From Actinomycetota bacterium (GTDB lineage Bacteria > Actinomycetota > Thermoleophilia > Solirubrobacterales > Solirubrobacteraceae), in the NCBI GenBank assembly GCA_009699865.1, contig WLNJ01000002.1, positions 1 to 64,000 of the forward strand: a stretch of DNA of 64,000 nucleotides, written 5' to 3'. This document shows positions 1 through 8,303 of this stretch, in pieces. The stretch's first letter is position 1; every line of letters begins with the position of its first letter. The notes beneath the pieces were generated by a model. It did no database searches, was not told the DNA's origin, and was given only the letters and a program-made list of their open reading frames with translations. The position numbers were made by a program, and so were the translations under genes.

Positions 1-1337
1 AGGACCGGCAGGTAGCGGTCCAACTCCCACTGGGTGACCTGCACCCGGTAGTCATCCCACTCACGGCGCTTGATGTCAATGAAGCGATCGAAGGCGTGTT
101 CACCGAGAGCTCGCAAGACAAGCTCTGACTCAGCAGTTATCTCCACCGCTTCGCCAAGAGTCTCGGGCAGCTGCTCAATCCCAAGCCTGCGCCGCTCCTC
201 CGTGCTGAGGTGGTAAAGGTTCTGGTCCATTGGCTCCGGCAGCTCATAGCCGTGCTCGATGCCGTCAAGTCCCGCGTGGAGCAGTACCGCGAAGGTCAGA
301 TACGGGTTGCAGGCTGGGTCAGGGCAGCGCAGCTCCATCCGGGTTGACTGCTCCTTGCCTGGTTGAGCCATTGGTACACGAACCAGTGCTGAGCGATTGC
401 GTCGCGACCAAGCCACGTAGACGGGTGCCTCGTAGCCTGGAACCAGTCGCTTGTAGGAATTGACCCATTGGGCGAAAACGGAGCTCATTTCGCGTGCATG
501 GCGCAGTTGGCCGGCAATGAAGGCCTTCCCCGTGTCCGAGAGGAAATACTGGTCGTCTGGGTTGAAGAAAGCGTTCTTCCCGCCGCTGAACAGCGACTGG
601 TGCGTATGCATTCCGGAGCCGTTCTGACCGAACAGCGGCTTGGGCATGAATGTCGCGTGGTGGCCGTACTTCATTGCGTACTCCTTGACCGTGATCCGGT
701 AGGTCATGCAGTCATCCGCCATCTTGAGAGCGTCTGCGTAGCGCATGTCGATCTCGTGCTGGGATGGTCCGACCTCATGGTGGGAGTACTCAACTCGAAT
801 CCCAAGCTGCTCTAGGGCCAGAACTGTCTCGCGGCGGAGGTCCGAGCCTGCGTCAAGGGTTGTGAGATCGAAGTAACCGCCCTCGTCCAGTACCTCGGTG
901 CCCTTGCTGTCCTTGAAGTAGAAGTACTCCAGCTCGGGGCCAACGAAGAAGTTCTCAAAGCCCATCGACTTTGCTCGCTCAACGGCACGCCGCAGGATGT
1001 AGCGCGGGTCACCCTCATATGGGGTTCGTTCCGGTGTCAGAACATCGCAGAACATCCGCGCAACACCATCATCCTGAGGACGCCATGGCAGCAGGGCAAA
1101 TGTGGTCGGGTCGGGCATGGCGATCATGTCCGACTCCTCAATCGCATTAAAGCCGGTGATAGAAGAGCCGTCGAAGCCAATCCCGCCCTCAAAGGCGTCA
1201 CGGAGCTCATCCCTACCAATGGAGAAGGACTTCAGGCGCCCAAGAATGTCTGTGAACCACAGGCGGATGAAGCGAACCTGCCGTTCTTCAACGAACGCAA
1301 GGATCTCCTCTGGAGTGCGGGGCATCTGCTCAGCCAT
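1..1337 (-). CDS. glnA: Type I glutamine synthetase (3' end cut by window)
   Basis: Makes glutamine from glutamate, ammonia and ATP in the cytoplasm. The translation from the ATG at 1337 starts MAEQMPRTPEEILAFVEE, carries the family blocks GPELEYFYF (about residue 130), NGSGMHTHQS (about 220) and the NPYLTFA segment, and ends at the window edge with YLPVL, so only the last residues or the stop can be missing. At about 446 residues it is close to the shorter GSI-alpha form; a NLYHL segment lies where GSI-beta enzymes carry the adenylylation tyrosine, so that control cannot be judged. A second in-frame ATG lies four codons in. A TACCCT box 8 nt before the ATG suggests a leaderless mRNA of its own, although an HxlR gene ends 22 bp upstream. 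Confidence 0.97.
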   Translation of the reverse strand, partial: MAEQMPRTPEEILAFVEERQVRFIRLWFTDILGRLKSFSIGRDELRDAFEGGIGFDGSSITGFNAIEESDMIAMPDPTTFALLPWRPQDDGVARMFCDVLTPERTPYEGDPRYILRRAVERAKSMGFENFFVGPELEYFYFKDSKGTEVLDEGGYFDLTTLDAGSDLRRETVLALEQLGIRVEYSHHEVGPSQHEIDMRYADALKMADDCMTYRITVKEYAMKYGHHATFMPKPLFGQNGSGMHTHQSLFSGGKNAFFNPDDQYFLSDTGKAFIAGQLRHAREMSSVFAQWVNSYKRLVPGYEAPVYVAWSRRNRSALVRVPMAQPGKEQSTRMELRCPDPACNPYLTFAVLLHAGLDGIEHGYELPEPMDQNLYHLSTEERRRLGIEQLPETLGEAVEITAESELVLRALGEHAFDRFIDIKRREWDDYRVQVTQWELDRYLPV

Positions 1338-1345
1338 CGAGCCTG

Positions 1346-1351
1346 AGGGTA
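1346..1351 (-). promoter_or_regulatory. Candidate leaderless -10 box of glnA
   Basis: On the minus strand TACCCT is followed by 8 nt and then the glnA ATG, which puts the expected transcription start on or next to the start codon. Confidence 0.45.
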
Positions 1352-1359
1352 TCGGGGTT

Positions 1360-1737
1360 TCAGTTAGGCGGGTGCGACAGCCAGCGACGTGCCCATGCAC
1401 CAATGGCATCAAGCGCCGGTGTTAACTCCCGTGCCATGTCTGTCAGCGAGTAGAGCTGGCTGGACTGCCTGCTTGGACATGGTGTCCTCACAATCAGGCC
1501 TCGCTCTTCAAGTTCCTTGATTCGGGCCGCCAGCAAGCGGTCGGAAAGATCAGGGACCGCAGTGGAAATCTCGCAAAACCGCATTGGCCGTTCGAGCAGA
1601 ACGCTGATGATGGCACCCGTCCAACGGCGGCCAACAAGCTCAACAGCCTCTTGGTAGACCGTGCAGCACACGACCGCCTCCGACTCAGTTGCGGTGTGAT
1701 CTAGTGGAGTTGCTGTTTGGGCTGCGGTCTGCATCAC
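1360..1737 (-). CDS. HxlR-family winged-helix regulator
   Basis: A 125-residue DNA-binding protein. After about 25 polar residues comes the HxlR core: CCTVYQEAVELVGRRWTGAI (about 24-43), an arginine-rich MRFCEI turn, the recognition segment LSDRLLAARIKELEERGLI and a C-terminal ALDAIGAWARRWL helix. HxlR proteins usually act as dimeric repressors or activators, often sensing redox-active or electrophilic compounds through an N-terminal cysteine; two cysteines are present here at the start of the domain. Translation may begin at GTG 1737 or the next codon, ATG 1734; GAGGA lies upstream. The gene precedes glnA, but a glnA promoter in between argues against strict co-regulation. The ligand is unknown. 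Confidence 0.9.
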   Translation of the reverse strand: MMQTAAQTATPLDHTATESEAVVCCTVYQEAVELVGRRWTGAIISVLLERPMRFCEISTAVPDLSDRLLAARIKELEERGLIVRTPCPSRQSSQLYSLTDMARELTPALDAIGAWARRWLSHPPN

Positions 1738-1814
1738 GGTCTCGTCCTCTGAAGGACTCTAAAGAGCATAGTCCGCAAGTCGCGAACTTCAAACAATTGA
1801 AACCCCGGTTGGCC

Positions 1815-2084
1815 TCAAGCCTGGCCGCTAGTGGCAGCCGCGATCACCATCACCGCTGCCAGAAACACAGCCCAACGGGCAAGCACTGCGGGCTCGCTGC
1901 TCCGTTTGGCCGCCGGCTGCCTGGCGCTCGGCGCCCGGCGGGCATTGAGGTAGACGACGGAATTGCGCTCCCTCTCAACATCCTCAACTGAGCGGAGCCG
2001 CCGGGCTTCAGACGGCTGCTCCTCGTCGCGAAAGCTGACCACATGGGTCGCTGCCGACACCCGAGAAGAGTTGCTTCGCGCCAT
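1815..2084 (-). CDS. Small protein with C-terminal membrane segment, unknown
   Basis: I do not recognise this 89-residue protein. The first 65 residues are polar and charged with many Arg and Ser, and the last 24 form one hydrophobic stretch (LARWAVFLAAVMVIAAATSG), as expected for a tail-anchored protein. The ATG at 2084 begins MARSNSS. It fits the space between the DksA-like gene and the HxlR gene on the same strand. An overlapping minus-strand frame (1850-2044) lacks such organisation. It could be a chance frame in GC-rich DNA; comparison with related genomes would settle it. Confidence 0.45.
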   Translation of the reverse strand: MARSNSSRVSAATHVVSFRDEEQPSEARRLRSVEDVERERNSVVYLNARRAPSARQPAAKRSSEPAVLARWAVFLAAVMVIAAATSGQA

Positions 2085-2123
2085 CGGGAAGCAATAGTTG
2101 CCTCCCGTCCGGACAGAATCAGG

Positions 2124-2435
2124 TCAGGAATCGTCCTCGTCGGACTTCCGGTCTGCCCAAGGAATCAATTCAAGGCGCCCATCAGGGATCGCATCGCCAC
2201 TGACCACTGAGATCCCATAAGTGCCCTCGCGGAGCCGAAACTCTGCGGCCTGAATGGCTGCCAGTTCGTTCCGCAGGCGTGCCACTAGCGCCGAGTCGGT
2301 CTCAAATTGTGTCTGACTCTCAGGCCGGCCCCCTACCCCGGGCTCGCCAACATCACCCGTGGCGGTGTCCTCAAGCGCAAACTCCACACGCGCCCTCTCC
2401 CTTGCGAGGAGGTCAGCAGCGTGATCGGGCTCCAT
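2124..2435 (-). CDS. DksA/TraR-like protein lacking the zinc-finger cysteines
   Basis: A 103-residue protein. Residues 48-95 follow the DksA/TraR pattern: a helix ALVARLRNELAAIQAAEFRL, then REGTYGISVVSGDAIPDGRL and ELIPWA. In zinc-bearing members the G-T-Y-G segment is followed by C-x-x-C; here both positions are Ser (YGISVVSGD), and the second cysteine pair is absent because the chain ends in an acidic tail. The N-terminal half is acidic and probably disordered. Family members bind RNA polymerase through the secondary channel; whether this one does is unknown. It starts 7 bp after the cytochrome c stop, so the two are probably co-transcribed. Confidence 0.72.
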   Translation of the reverse strand: MEPDHAADLLARERARVEFALEDTATGDVGEPGVGGRPESQTQFETDSALVARLRNELAAIQAAEFRLREGTYGISVVSGDAIPDGRLELIPWADRKSDEDDS

Positions 2436-2442
2436 CAGCGGC

Positions 2443-2982
2443 TTACGGGTTGGCGTAGCCCGCAGTAGCGGCTACGAATGCGGCAATGTCCTTGGCCTGC
2501 TGGCCCTGCGTAATAAGAGCAGGCATGTTGCCATTGCCACGCTGAAGTCCGTTGATGATCGTCGTGTAGACATAGTCCGCGCGGCCTTGGTAGTTCTTGC
2601 GAGCGGCCGCAGCATCGGCGGCAGGTTGCGGCATCAGCTGAACATCAAGGCTTGGGCCAACCCGGCCGTCTGCATTTGCGGAAGCAAGGCGGTGGCATGA
2701 GCCACAAAGCTCGGCGAACAGGGCCTGGCCCTTCTTCTCGTTGGCCGTCAGCTTGATCCCCTCAGCGCGAACGATGTCGGAGTTGTGTGAATCAGCAATC
2801 GAGAAAGCTGGCACGGCCAAGCCGATGACCACATACGCGAAGCCGAAGCCAATCAGCATGCGCTTGCGGGTAGCCGGACGCGTCGGGCCAGTTCTCGGGC
2901 TGCGGTCCTTCAGCAGCGCAACGAGGAGGATTCCAACCGCAATGGCGATCCAAAGAGCGGCGAATGAGTAAATGGCGATCAT
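2443..2982 (-). CDS. Membrane-anchored class I c-type cytochrome
   Basis: A 179-residue electron carrier with two hydrophobic helices (about 1-24 and 42-64) followed by an extracytoplasmic domain containing one heme c site, CGSCH (about residue 93), and a downstream GNMPAL segment supplying the probable axial methionine. It resembles the cytochrome c subunits or domains that feed actinobacterial terminal oxidases, but its partner is not visible here. It starts 12 bp after the dnaE2 stop; a TAGGCT box 9 nt before the ATG may give it a separate promoter. Heme attachment would need the cytochrome c maturation genes found at 11160-16632. Confidence 0.9.
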   Translation of the reverse strand: MIAIYSFAALWIAIAVGILLVALLKDRSPRTGPTRPATRKRMLIGFGFAYVVIGLAVPAFSIADSHNSDIVRAEGIKLTANEKKGQALFAELCGSCHRLASANADGRVGPSLDVQLMPQPAADAAAARKNYQGRADYVYTTIINGLQRGNGNMPALITQGQQAKDIAAFVAATAGYANP

Positions 2983-2994
2983 CGGTTGGAAAGC

Positions 2995-5900
2995 CTACCG
3001 TCCACGGCGGCCCGACGACGCCCGGGGAAGCGGCTGAAGGACGATCTCCTGATCATCGGGCGCATCAGCAGCCGCGAGCGGCTGAGACGCATCACGTTCA
3101 CGCTGATCGGCTTCGAACAGATCTCGCACTGTGGCCTTGCCCTCAAGCGAATGGCCGAGGGATGCCACAGCCTTAACAAGGATCGAGATTCCACCACCCG
3201 CAGCAGCAGGGCGTTCCAGAGTTCCGTCAATCAACAGCAGCGGCTCCGACCGGATCAGCAGCCGGTGCTTCTCGTACACCTTCGGTTTGACAACAGCGTT
3301 GATAGTCCCGGTCTCGTCCTCCAACAGCAGGAAGAGAATCCCACCCGCAGTACTTGGCCTCTGGCGGGCAACGACCAAGCCAGCAAGGGTCGTCTGGCTC
3401 CCATGGCGAATTGTTGGCAAGTCAGCGGACCTGACTGCCCTGCGGGGCAGCCGCGGTCGAATGATCCGGATTGGATTGCCCTCAATTGCGACACCCGTGG
3501 TCGCATAGTCAGCCATCGCCCTGCCCCACTCCCCGAGTTCAGGCAATACCGGTGATTCCACCGCGAGAGGCAAGGCCAATTGGGTGCCGGCGTCCCCCAT
3601 CTCCGCCATGGCCGTGACACCAAGGTCCCAAAGGGCGGCTCGGCGAGACCCGCTCAAAGAGTCACACGCCCCAGACCACGCCAGTGCTTGGAGTGATGTT
3701 CCTGCAGCACCAGACCGCGCCGCAAGGTCAGCCGTATTGGCCCAAAGCCCTTCTGTCTCTCTGGCAGACACGATCGCAGCCGCACACTCTTTCCCCACTC
3801 CCTTGACCCGCCCGAAGCCGAGCCTCACGGCCCCGCCCTCAACCGTGCACTCAACTCTGCTCATGTTGATGTCCACCGGCAGCACGGTGACGCCGCGACG
3901 CTGGGCCTCGTGAACAAGCGAATCCGGTGGGTAGAAACCCATCGGCTGCTCATCCAGCAGTGAGCAGAGGAACTCAGCCGGGTGATGGACACGGAGCCAA
4001 GTGGACTGGTAGGCAAGCAACCCAAAGGCAGCGGAGTGAGCCTTGGGAAACCCAAAGCCTGAGAAGCCCCGGATCATCTCGAACACCCTTGAGGACAGTT
4101 CTTCGTCGGCCCCGTTGAGTCGGAGAGCGCCCTCAATGAATCGCTCACGGTGCGCCTCCACCGCTGCCGATGAGCGTTTCCTGCTCATCGCGCGCCGCAA
4201 CCCCTCTGCTTCTCCAGCAGTGAATCCAGCAAATGCGGTTGCCACCTCGAGCACTTGGTCTTGAAAGATGATCGTCCCCAAGGTCTCCTTCAGGACTGGT
4301 TCCAGCGAGGGGTGCATGTACTCAATCTCAGCGTTGGGATCCGCCAGCCGGCGACGGCGCCTTTCGATGTAAGGGTTAACCGCTCCACCCTGAATCGGAC
4401 CAGGCCTGACGATCGCCACTTGGATGGTGATGTCATCAAGCGTCTGGGGTTGAGTCCTCAGTAGGGACGACATCTGAGCACGGCTTTCGATCTGGAAAAC
4501 ACCGGTTGTCTCAGCTGCCCGAATGGCCTTGAAGGTAGCCGGGTCGTCAAGCGGAATGCGGGAGAGGTCAACCCGTTCACCTCTGGTCCTTGAGATCAGC
4601 TCAACGCAGCGCTCAACCGCTGAGAGCATCCCCAGGCCGAGCAGGTCGATCTTGAGGAAGCCAGCGTCAGCACAGGAGTCCTTGTCCCACTGGACAATCC
4701 TCCTGCCAGTCATAGCGGAAGGAATGACCGGACAGCAGTCGATCAAAGGCTCTGTTGCGACGATCATGCCGCCCGGGTGCTGAGAGATGTGGCGTGGAAG
4801 ACCGTGGGCTTCACCTGCCAACCGCACAAGCCACTGCCAGCGAGGGTTTGCGGCTGCCCCAGGCCCGAGTGCAGTCTCGATGTCACGGCCCACGCTCTTG
4901 CCAGACCACCCTTCCGATGACCGGGCAACCCGTTCGATCTCCGCCGCTGGCAGGCCGAGAGCTGCCCCCAAGTTTCGGATAGCGCTCCTTGCCCGATAGG
5001 TAGGGAACATCGCCACCAAGGCTGTTCTGTCCTCGCCATAGCGCTGGTGAACGCGTGGGATCAGCTTTTCCCTGATGTCCCGGGGGAAGTCGAGGTCAAT
5101 GTCGGGCACTGAGGTGATGTCGTCGTTGAGGAACCTGCCCAAGCAGAGCTTCCCTGCCACAGGGTCAATGTGGGAGAGGCCAGTGAGGTAACAGACAATC
5201 GACGAGACCGAAGACCCACGACCACGCCCCGGTGGCAGAACAGACCGGACTGTATCGGGGCCACGCACCTCAGCGGCAACCTCCCGAGCCAGCTCAAGCA
5301 TGTCCCTGTGGAGCAGGAAGAAACCAGAAAGGCCCAAACCGTCAATCACCCCCAGTTCCTCCTCCAGCCTGGCCTTTGCCTCTTGGCGTAGCCCTGGTGT
5401 TGAATCGCCATACCGCCCGTCGAAAGCAGCACCGCACACTTCGGCAAGTTCCCGCACCGCATCGCCGTCGCCCTCACGCGGATGCCGGTAGCCAAGGTCA
5501 CAGGTCAGGTCAAACCTGAGGCGCTCTGCCAACTCACAGCTTTGGGCAACAGCCTCAGGCATTTCGGAGAACCGCTGGGCCATCCGGTCAGGAGTTGTCA
5601 GCGCATGGGATCCATTGCCACGCCGCTCGGGTTCGCAGGCATCTAGGGAGCGCCCGAGGGCAATGGCAACAAATGCGTCCTGCAAAGGCACTCTCGTGCG
5701 GTCATGGGAGTGAACGTTGCCCGTGGCAACCGTCGGCACGCCAAGTCTTGCCGCCAGCCTCGCGAGCGCGTCGTTGCGCTCGCGGTCACCTTGGTGCATT
5801 GGCCGCTGGACCTCCACCCTGAGGTGATCCGGGCCGAATCCCTCCAACAGAGTTCGGGCGGTTGCCTCGTCGTGGACGCCATGGTCGGCGCATCCCGTCA

Positions 5901-6300
5901 GGCAGACAAGGCCTTCCGCGTGACTTAGAAGGTCGTGGATCGATAGGCGAGGAGGTTTCGCCGGGGCGCCGGGGCGTCCGTTGCGGGTGTCCTTGTGGGC
6001 GATCGTGATGATCCGGCAGAGGTTTCGCCAGCCCTGTGCTGACTCAACCAACAGTGTTGTGTGGCGGCCATCGTCAAGTGTCACCTCCGCCCCGTGGATT
6101 GCCCTCAAGCCCATCCCTTTGGCAGCTTGGGCGAACTCCATGGCCCCGCTGAGATTGTCGTGGTCGGTCAATGCCAGCGCTCCGTGTCCGCTCTCAACGG
6201 CCGCCGCAACAAGCTCGTCGGGCAGCGATGTTCCGTCGTGGAACGAATACGCCGAGTGGGCGTGGAGCTCCGTGTACGGGGGGAGGGTTGGGTTCGGCAT
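2995..6300 (-). CDS. dnaE2: Error-prone DNA polymerase III alpha subunit DnaE2 (ImuC)
   Basis: The 1101-residue catalytic subunit of the SOS mutasome, which copies damaged DNA with low fidelity. It begins with a PHP domain (ELHAHSAYSFHDGTS, then LALTDHDNLSG), followed by the C-family polymerase core with the catalytic acidic motif PDIDLDFPRDIR (about residue 395), the fingers region, a helix-hairpin-helix part and an OB-fold near 960-1040. The C-terminal replicative tau-binding part of DnaE1 is absent, as is usual for DnaE2. Its ATG overlaps the stop of the DUF6504-like gene (TGATG) and that gene overlaps imuB, giving one translation-coupled operon behind the LexA box at 7767. Confidence 0.96.
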   Translation of the reverse strand: MPNPTLPPYTELHAHSAYSFHDGTSLPDELVAAAVESGHGALALTDHDNLSGAMEFAQAAKGMGLRAIHGAEVTLDDGRHTTLLVESAQGWRNLCRIITIAHKDTRNGRPGAPAKPPRLSIHDLLSHAEGLVCLTGCADHGVHDEATARTLLEGFGPDHLRVEVQRPMHQGDRERNDALARLAARLGVPTVATGNVHSHDRTRVPLQDAFVAIALGRSLDACEPERRGNGSHALTTPDRMAQRFSEMPEAVAQSCELAERLRFDLTCDLGYRHPREGDGDAVRELAEVCGAAFDGRYGDSTPGLRQEAKARLEEELGVIDGLGLSGFFLLHRDMLELAREVAAEVRGPDTVRSVLPPGRGRGSSVSSIVCYLTGLSHIDPVAGKLCLGRFLNDDITSVPDIDLDFPRDIREKLIPRVHQRYGEDRTALVAMFPTYRARSAIRNLGAALGLPAAEIERVARSSEGWSGKSVGRDIETALGPGAAANPRWQWLVRLAGEAHGLPRHISQHPGGMIVATEPLIDCCPVIPSAMTGRRIVQWDKDSCADAGFLKIDLLGLGMLSAVERCVELISRTRGERVDLSRIPLDDPATFKAIRAAETTGVFQIESRAQMSSLLRTQPQTLDDITIQVAIVRPGPIQGGAVNPYIERRRRRLADPNAEIEYMHPSLEPVLKETLGTIIFQDQVLEVATAFAGFTAGEAEGLRRAMSRKRSSAAVEAHRERFIEGALRLNGADEELSSRVFEMIRGFSGFGFPKAHSAAFGLLAYQSTWLRVHHPAEFLCSLLDEQPMGFYPPDSLVHEAQRRGVTVLPVDINMSRVECTVEGGAVRLGFGRVKGVGKECAAAIVSARETEGLWANTADLAARSGAAGTSLQALAWSGACDSLSGSRRAALWDLGVTAMAEMGDAGTQLALPLAVESPVLPELGEWGRAMADYATTGVAIEGNPIRIIRPRLPRRAVRSADLPTIRHGSQTTLAGLVVARQRPSTAGGILFLLLEDETGTINAVVKPKVYEKHRLLIRSEPLLLIDGTLERPAAAGGGISILVKAVASLGHSLEGKATVRDLFEADQRERDASQPLAAADAPDDQEIVLQPLPRASSGRRGR

Positions 6301-6572
6301 CAGCGGTGCACCAACCAGCGGTTGCCCGGCTGACGGAAGACAACACAGACCGCTCCCCGCTCGTCAACAACTTCCCAGTAGTGGCGTCGGATTGGCTCAG
6401 ATGTCCACCAGCGGTCTTCCACCAGCCATGACTCACGGATGGCAATCACCTTGCGGCCGGCGACCTGCTCAGGGGAACCAGCCCCATCAACCCCAACCTC
6501 AACCGGCGCTGGCTCTGCCAGACGGTGGAGGCCACCCCCTCCTGCACGCGGCTTCTGACCACCGGTATTCAT
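6300..6572 (-). CDS. DUF6504-like small protein of the mutasome operon
   Basis: A 90-residue protein between imuB and dnaE2. The C-terminal half has the features I associate with DUF6504: a basic strand-rich region with SWLVEDRWWTSEPIRRHYWE, then VVFRQPGNRWLVHR. The N-terminal 40 residues are glycine/proline-rich linker. In other actinobacteria a similar segment lies next to or fused with ImuB, so a structural role in the polymerase complex is plausible but inferred. The start codon overlaps the imuB stop by 4 nt (ATGA), and the stop overlaps the dnaE2 start, so the three products are probably made in step. Confidence 0.8.
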   Translation of the reverse strand: MNTGGQKPRAGGGGLHRLAEPAPVEVGVDGAGSPEQVAGRKVIAIRESWLVEDRWWTSEPIRRHYWEVVDERGAVCVVFRQPGNRWLVHR

Positions 6573-7765
6573 GCTTCGAACGGTGATAGCGCCATCCTCC
6601 GCTCTGGCAGACGCGAATCTGGTTCGACCTCAATAACCCTCAGCGCCGCATCGGCGCCGGCTGCCGCCCGGGCTTGCCTGACCGCCTCCTTTAGCCGTGC
6701 GAGACGAACGGCGTGAGGTGCCTCCAACAGGCTTGCCTGGTCAGTCGCACGTGGGCCAAAGCTCACAGCCGAGAGGGAAAGGGATGTCGGTGGGCCGGGG
6801 AGACCTCCAATGGCGGGCATCAGCGCGACTGTGATCCGCTCCCGATCATCAAGTGCCTCGCGGAAGCAGAGCTCTCGCCGCCATGTGCCACCACCTTCGA
6901 TCGACGCCGAGATCGCAACTGACCGGAACGCGCGGCCGTCTCTGTCCCCACGGGCAAGGAGCCTGCGGATCAAAAGGTCAAGCGCGTATTCAAGCTGCTG
7001 CCCCCCAGCTGCTTCCGGCAGTCGGATCCGTTCAATAACCGGCGGTACCGGCCGGCGGGGCCGCAACCGCGTGTCTTTGCCGTGGGTGAGTTCGTGGGCT
7101 TCCACCCCCGCCCTGCCAAACCGGTCAGCAACAGACGCGCGTGGCATCCGCGCATAGGCGCCCAGCGTGAGAATGCCAAACCGCTCAAGTAGCCCAGGTA
7201 GATGTGCAAGATGTTGAATCGTTGCCAGCGCATCAACCGGCTGGGGTCCAAGGAAGCTGCGGGCCCCAGCCTCTCCCTCACCGACGACAACGGGCCGCCG
7301 CGGCCTTGCCGACACAGCCGCTTGGCGAGATGCGAATGGACCAGCGGCAACCCCCACGCGAGCCGGGCCACCCGTAGCCACTCGGGCCTTGGCTATGACG
7401 CGGTTGAGGCCACCGTGAAGTCTGAGTAGGCCATCAGCCTCAAACTGGGCAAGTCCCATCGCTGGGGCAGCAACATGGGCGCCGAACCCTTCCATTGCCA
7501 CAAGCACTGACTCCCACGCTTCTGCCGACCCGACGGGGTCAGGTGGGATCAGAATCAACTGCGGGCAGCGGGAGAGTGCTTCCCCTACCTTCATGCCGGC
7601 CTCCACCCCAAAGGCTCCTGCGGCTAGGGATGCTTGGCCGATGAGCCGATCGCGGGCATCACGCGGCGCTAGGGCCACTGGCGTCCCAAGGAGCGACTCG
7701 TTGCCCCCAGCAGCAACCTTGAGTTCGAAGCGGGGTATCAGGACTGAAACAACACTTTGCGCCAT
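6569..7765 (-). CDS. imuB: ImuB-like inactive Y-family polymerase
   Basis: A 398-residue Y-family-like protein that in the known mutasome links DnaE2 to the sliding clamp. The N terminus reads VLIPRFELKVAA where active Y-family enzymes have their first catalytic acidic residue, so it should be catalytically dead, as ImuB is. The middle has a helix-hairpin-helix region (LPGLLERFGILTLGAYARMP) and the rest is a little-finger-like domain. The ATG at 7765 is chosen because the only longer frame (GTG 7822) would place the LexA box inside the coding region; no Shine-Dalgarno is visible. No imuA gene accompanies it here. Confidence 0.88.
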   Translation of the reverse strand: MAQSVVSVLIPRFELKVAAGGNESLLGTPVALAPRDARDRLIGQASLAAGAFGVEAGMKVGEALSRCPQLILIPPDPVGSAEAWESVLVAMEGFGAHVAAPAMGLAQFEADGLLRLHGGLNRVIAKARVATGGPARVGVAAGPFASRQAAVSARPRRPVVVGEGEAGARSFLGPQPVDALATIQHLAHLPGLLERFGILTLGAYARMPRASVADRFGRAGVEAHELTHGKDTRLRPRRPVPPVIERIRLPEAAGGQQLEYALDLLIRRLLARGDRDGRAFRSVAISASIEGGGTWRRELCFREALDDRERITVALMPAIGGLPGPPTSLSLSAVSFGPRATDQASLLEAPHAVRLARLKEAVRQARAAAGADAALRVIEVEPDSRLPERRMALSPFEA

Positions 7766-7766
7766 A

Positions 7767-7780
7767 CGAACGTATGTTCG
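7767..7780 (-). promoter_or_regulatory. LexA (SOS) box of the imuB operon
   Basis: The minus strand reads CGAACATACGTTCG, a perfect match to the Gram-positive/actinobacterial SOS operator CGAAC-N4-GTTCG. It ends one base before the chosen imuB ATG. The same operator form occurs upstream of lexA at 10681-10694. Confidence 0.93.
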
Positions 7781-7880
7781 CACAATCTCGCGCACAGTTC
7801 CACTAAGACTTTGCGCATGCACGGGCGACGGGATGGAGCCCGTGCGTCCAGCGGGGACCCTTCACGCCCCCCGCAAACTG

Positions 7881-7908
7881 GGAGAGGGCCCCTTGCGGGA
7901 CCCTCTCC
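7881..7908 (-). terminator. Hairpin terminator after rnpB
   Basis: A 12-bp stem with a GCAA tetraloop on the minus strand (one G-U pair), starting a few bases after the RNase P RNA 3' end. A U-run is nearly absent (CAGTTTG), so it may act as a processing barrier as well as a terminator. Confidence 0.7.
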
Positions 7909-7911
7909 TTT

Positions 7912-8234
7912 AGCGAAACGATAAGCCGGATTCTGTCTTGAACGGCCATCCATCTTTGCGGCCTACCTGGACCTGGGCGGGCAGCCTCATAACGGTCCTG
8001 CTTGGCCTTGCATCGGGTGGGGTTTGCCTGGCCGCCGTGTCACCACGACGCCGGTGCGCTCTTACCGCACCTTTTCACCCTTACCGGTGGAGCCGAGGCT
8101 CCACTTAGGCGGTTCTTTTCTGTGGCACTTTCCCGCGGGTTTCCCCGGGTCGGCGTTACCGACCACCCTGCCCTTCGATGTCCGGACTTTCCTCGACTGC
8201 CCTAAGGCAGCCGCGGCCGTCTGTCTCACTTCCC
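7912..8234 (-). ncRNA. rnpB: RNase P RNA, bacterial type A
   Basis: The catalytic RNA that trims tRNA 5' leaders. The minus strand shows the conserved GAGGAAAGTCCGGAC block near the 5' end (about 8176-8190) and ACAGAATCCGGCTTAT near the 3' end (about 7921-7936). Helix P1 can be formed by GAAGUG (8232-8227) and CGUUUC (7920-7915), which sets the approximate ends; exact ends are uncertain by several bases. It lies between a membrane-protein gene and imuB, with hairpins on both sides. Confidence 0.95.
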
Positions 8235-8254
8235 AGAAGGGTACCCAGAACGAA

Positions 8255-8279
8255 ATCACCCGGCCATTGGCCGGGTGAT
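8255..8279 (-). terminator. Hairpin between membrane-protein gene and rnpB
   Basis: ATCACCCGGCC and GGCCGGGTGAT form a perfect 11-bp stem with a 3-nt loop; read on the minus strand it is followed by TTCGTT. It lies 25 bp past the stop of the gene ending at 8304 and is likely its terminator. Confidence 0.7.
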
Positions 8280-8303
8280 CTGATGCGAATCTGTTTGTTT
8301 GGC

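Noticed and set aside
2986-3555. 189-residue plus-strand frame opposite the 3' part of dnaE2
   Set aside because: It is a codon shadow of dnaE2 in GC-rich DNA with no domain or ribosome-binding site.
7766-7822. Longer imuB start at GTG 7822
   Set aside because: It would place the LexA operator inside the coding sequence and adds 19 residues with no family resemblance.
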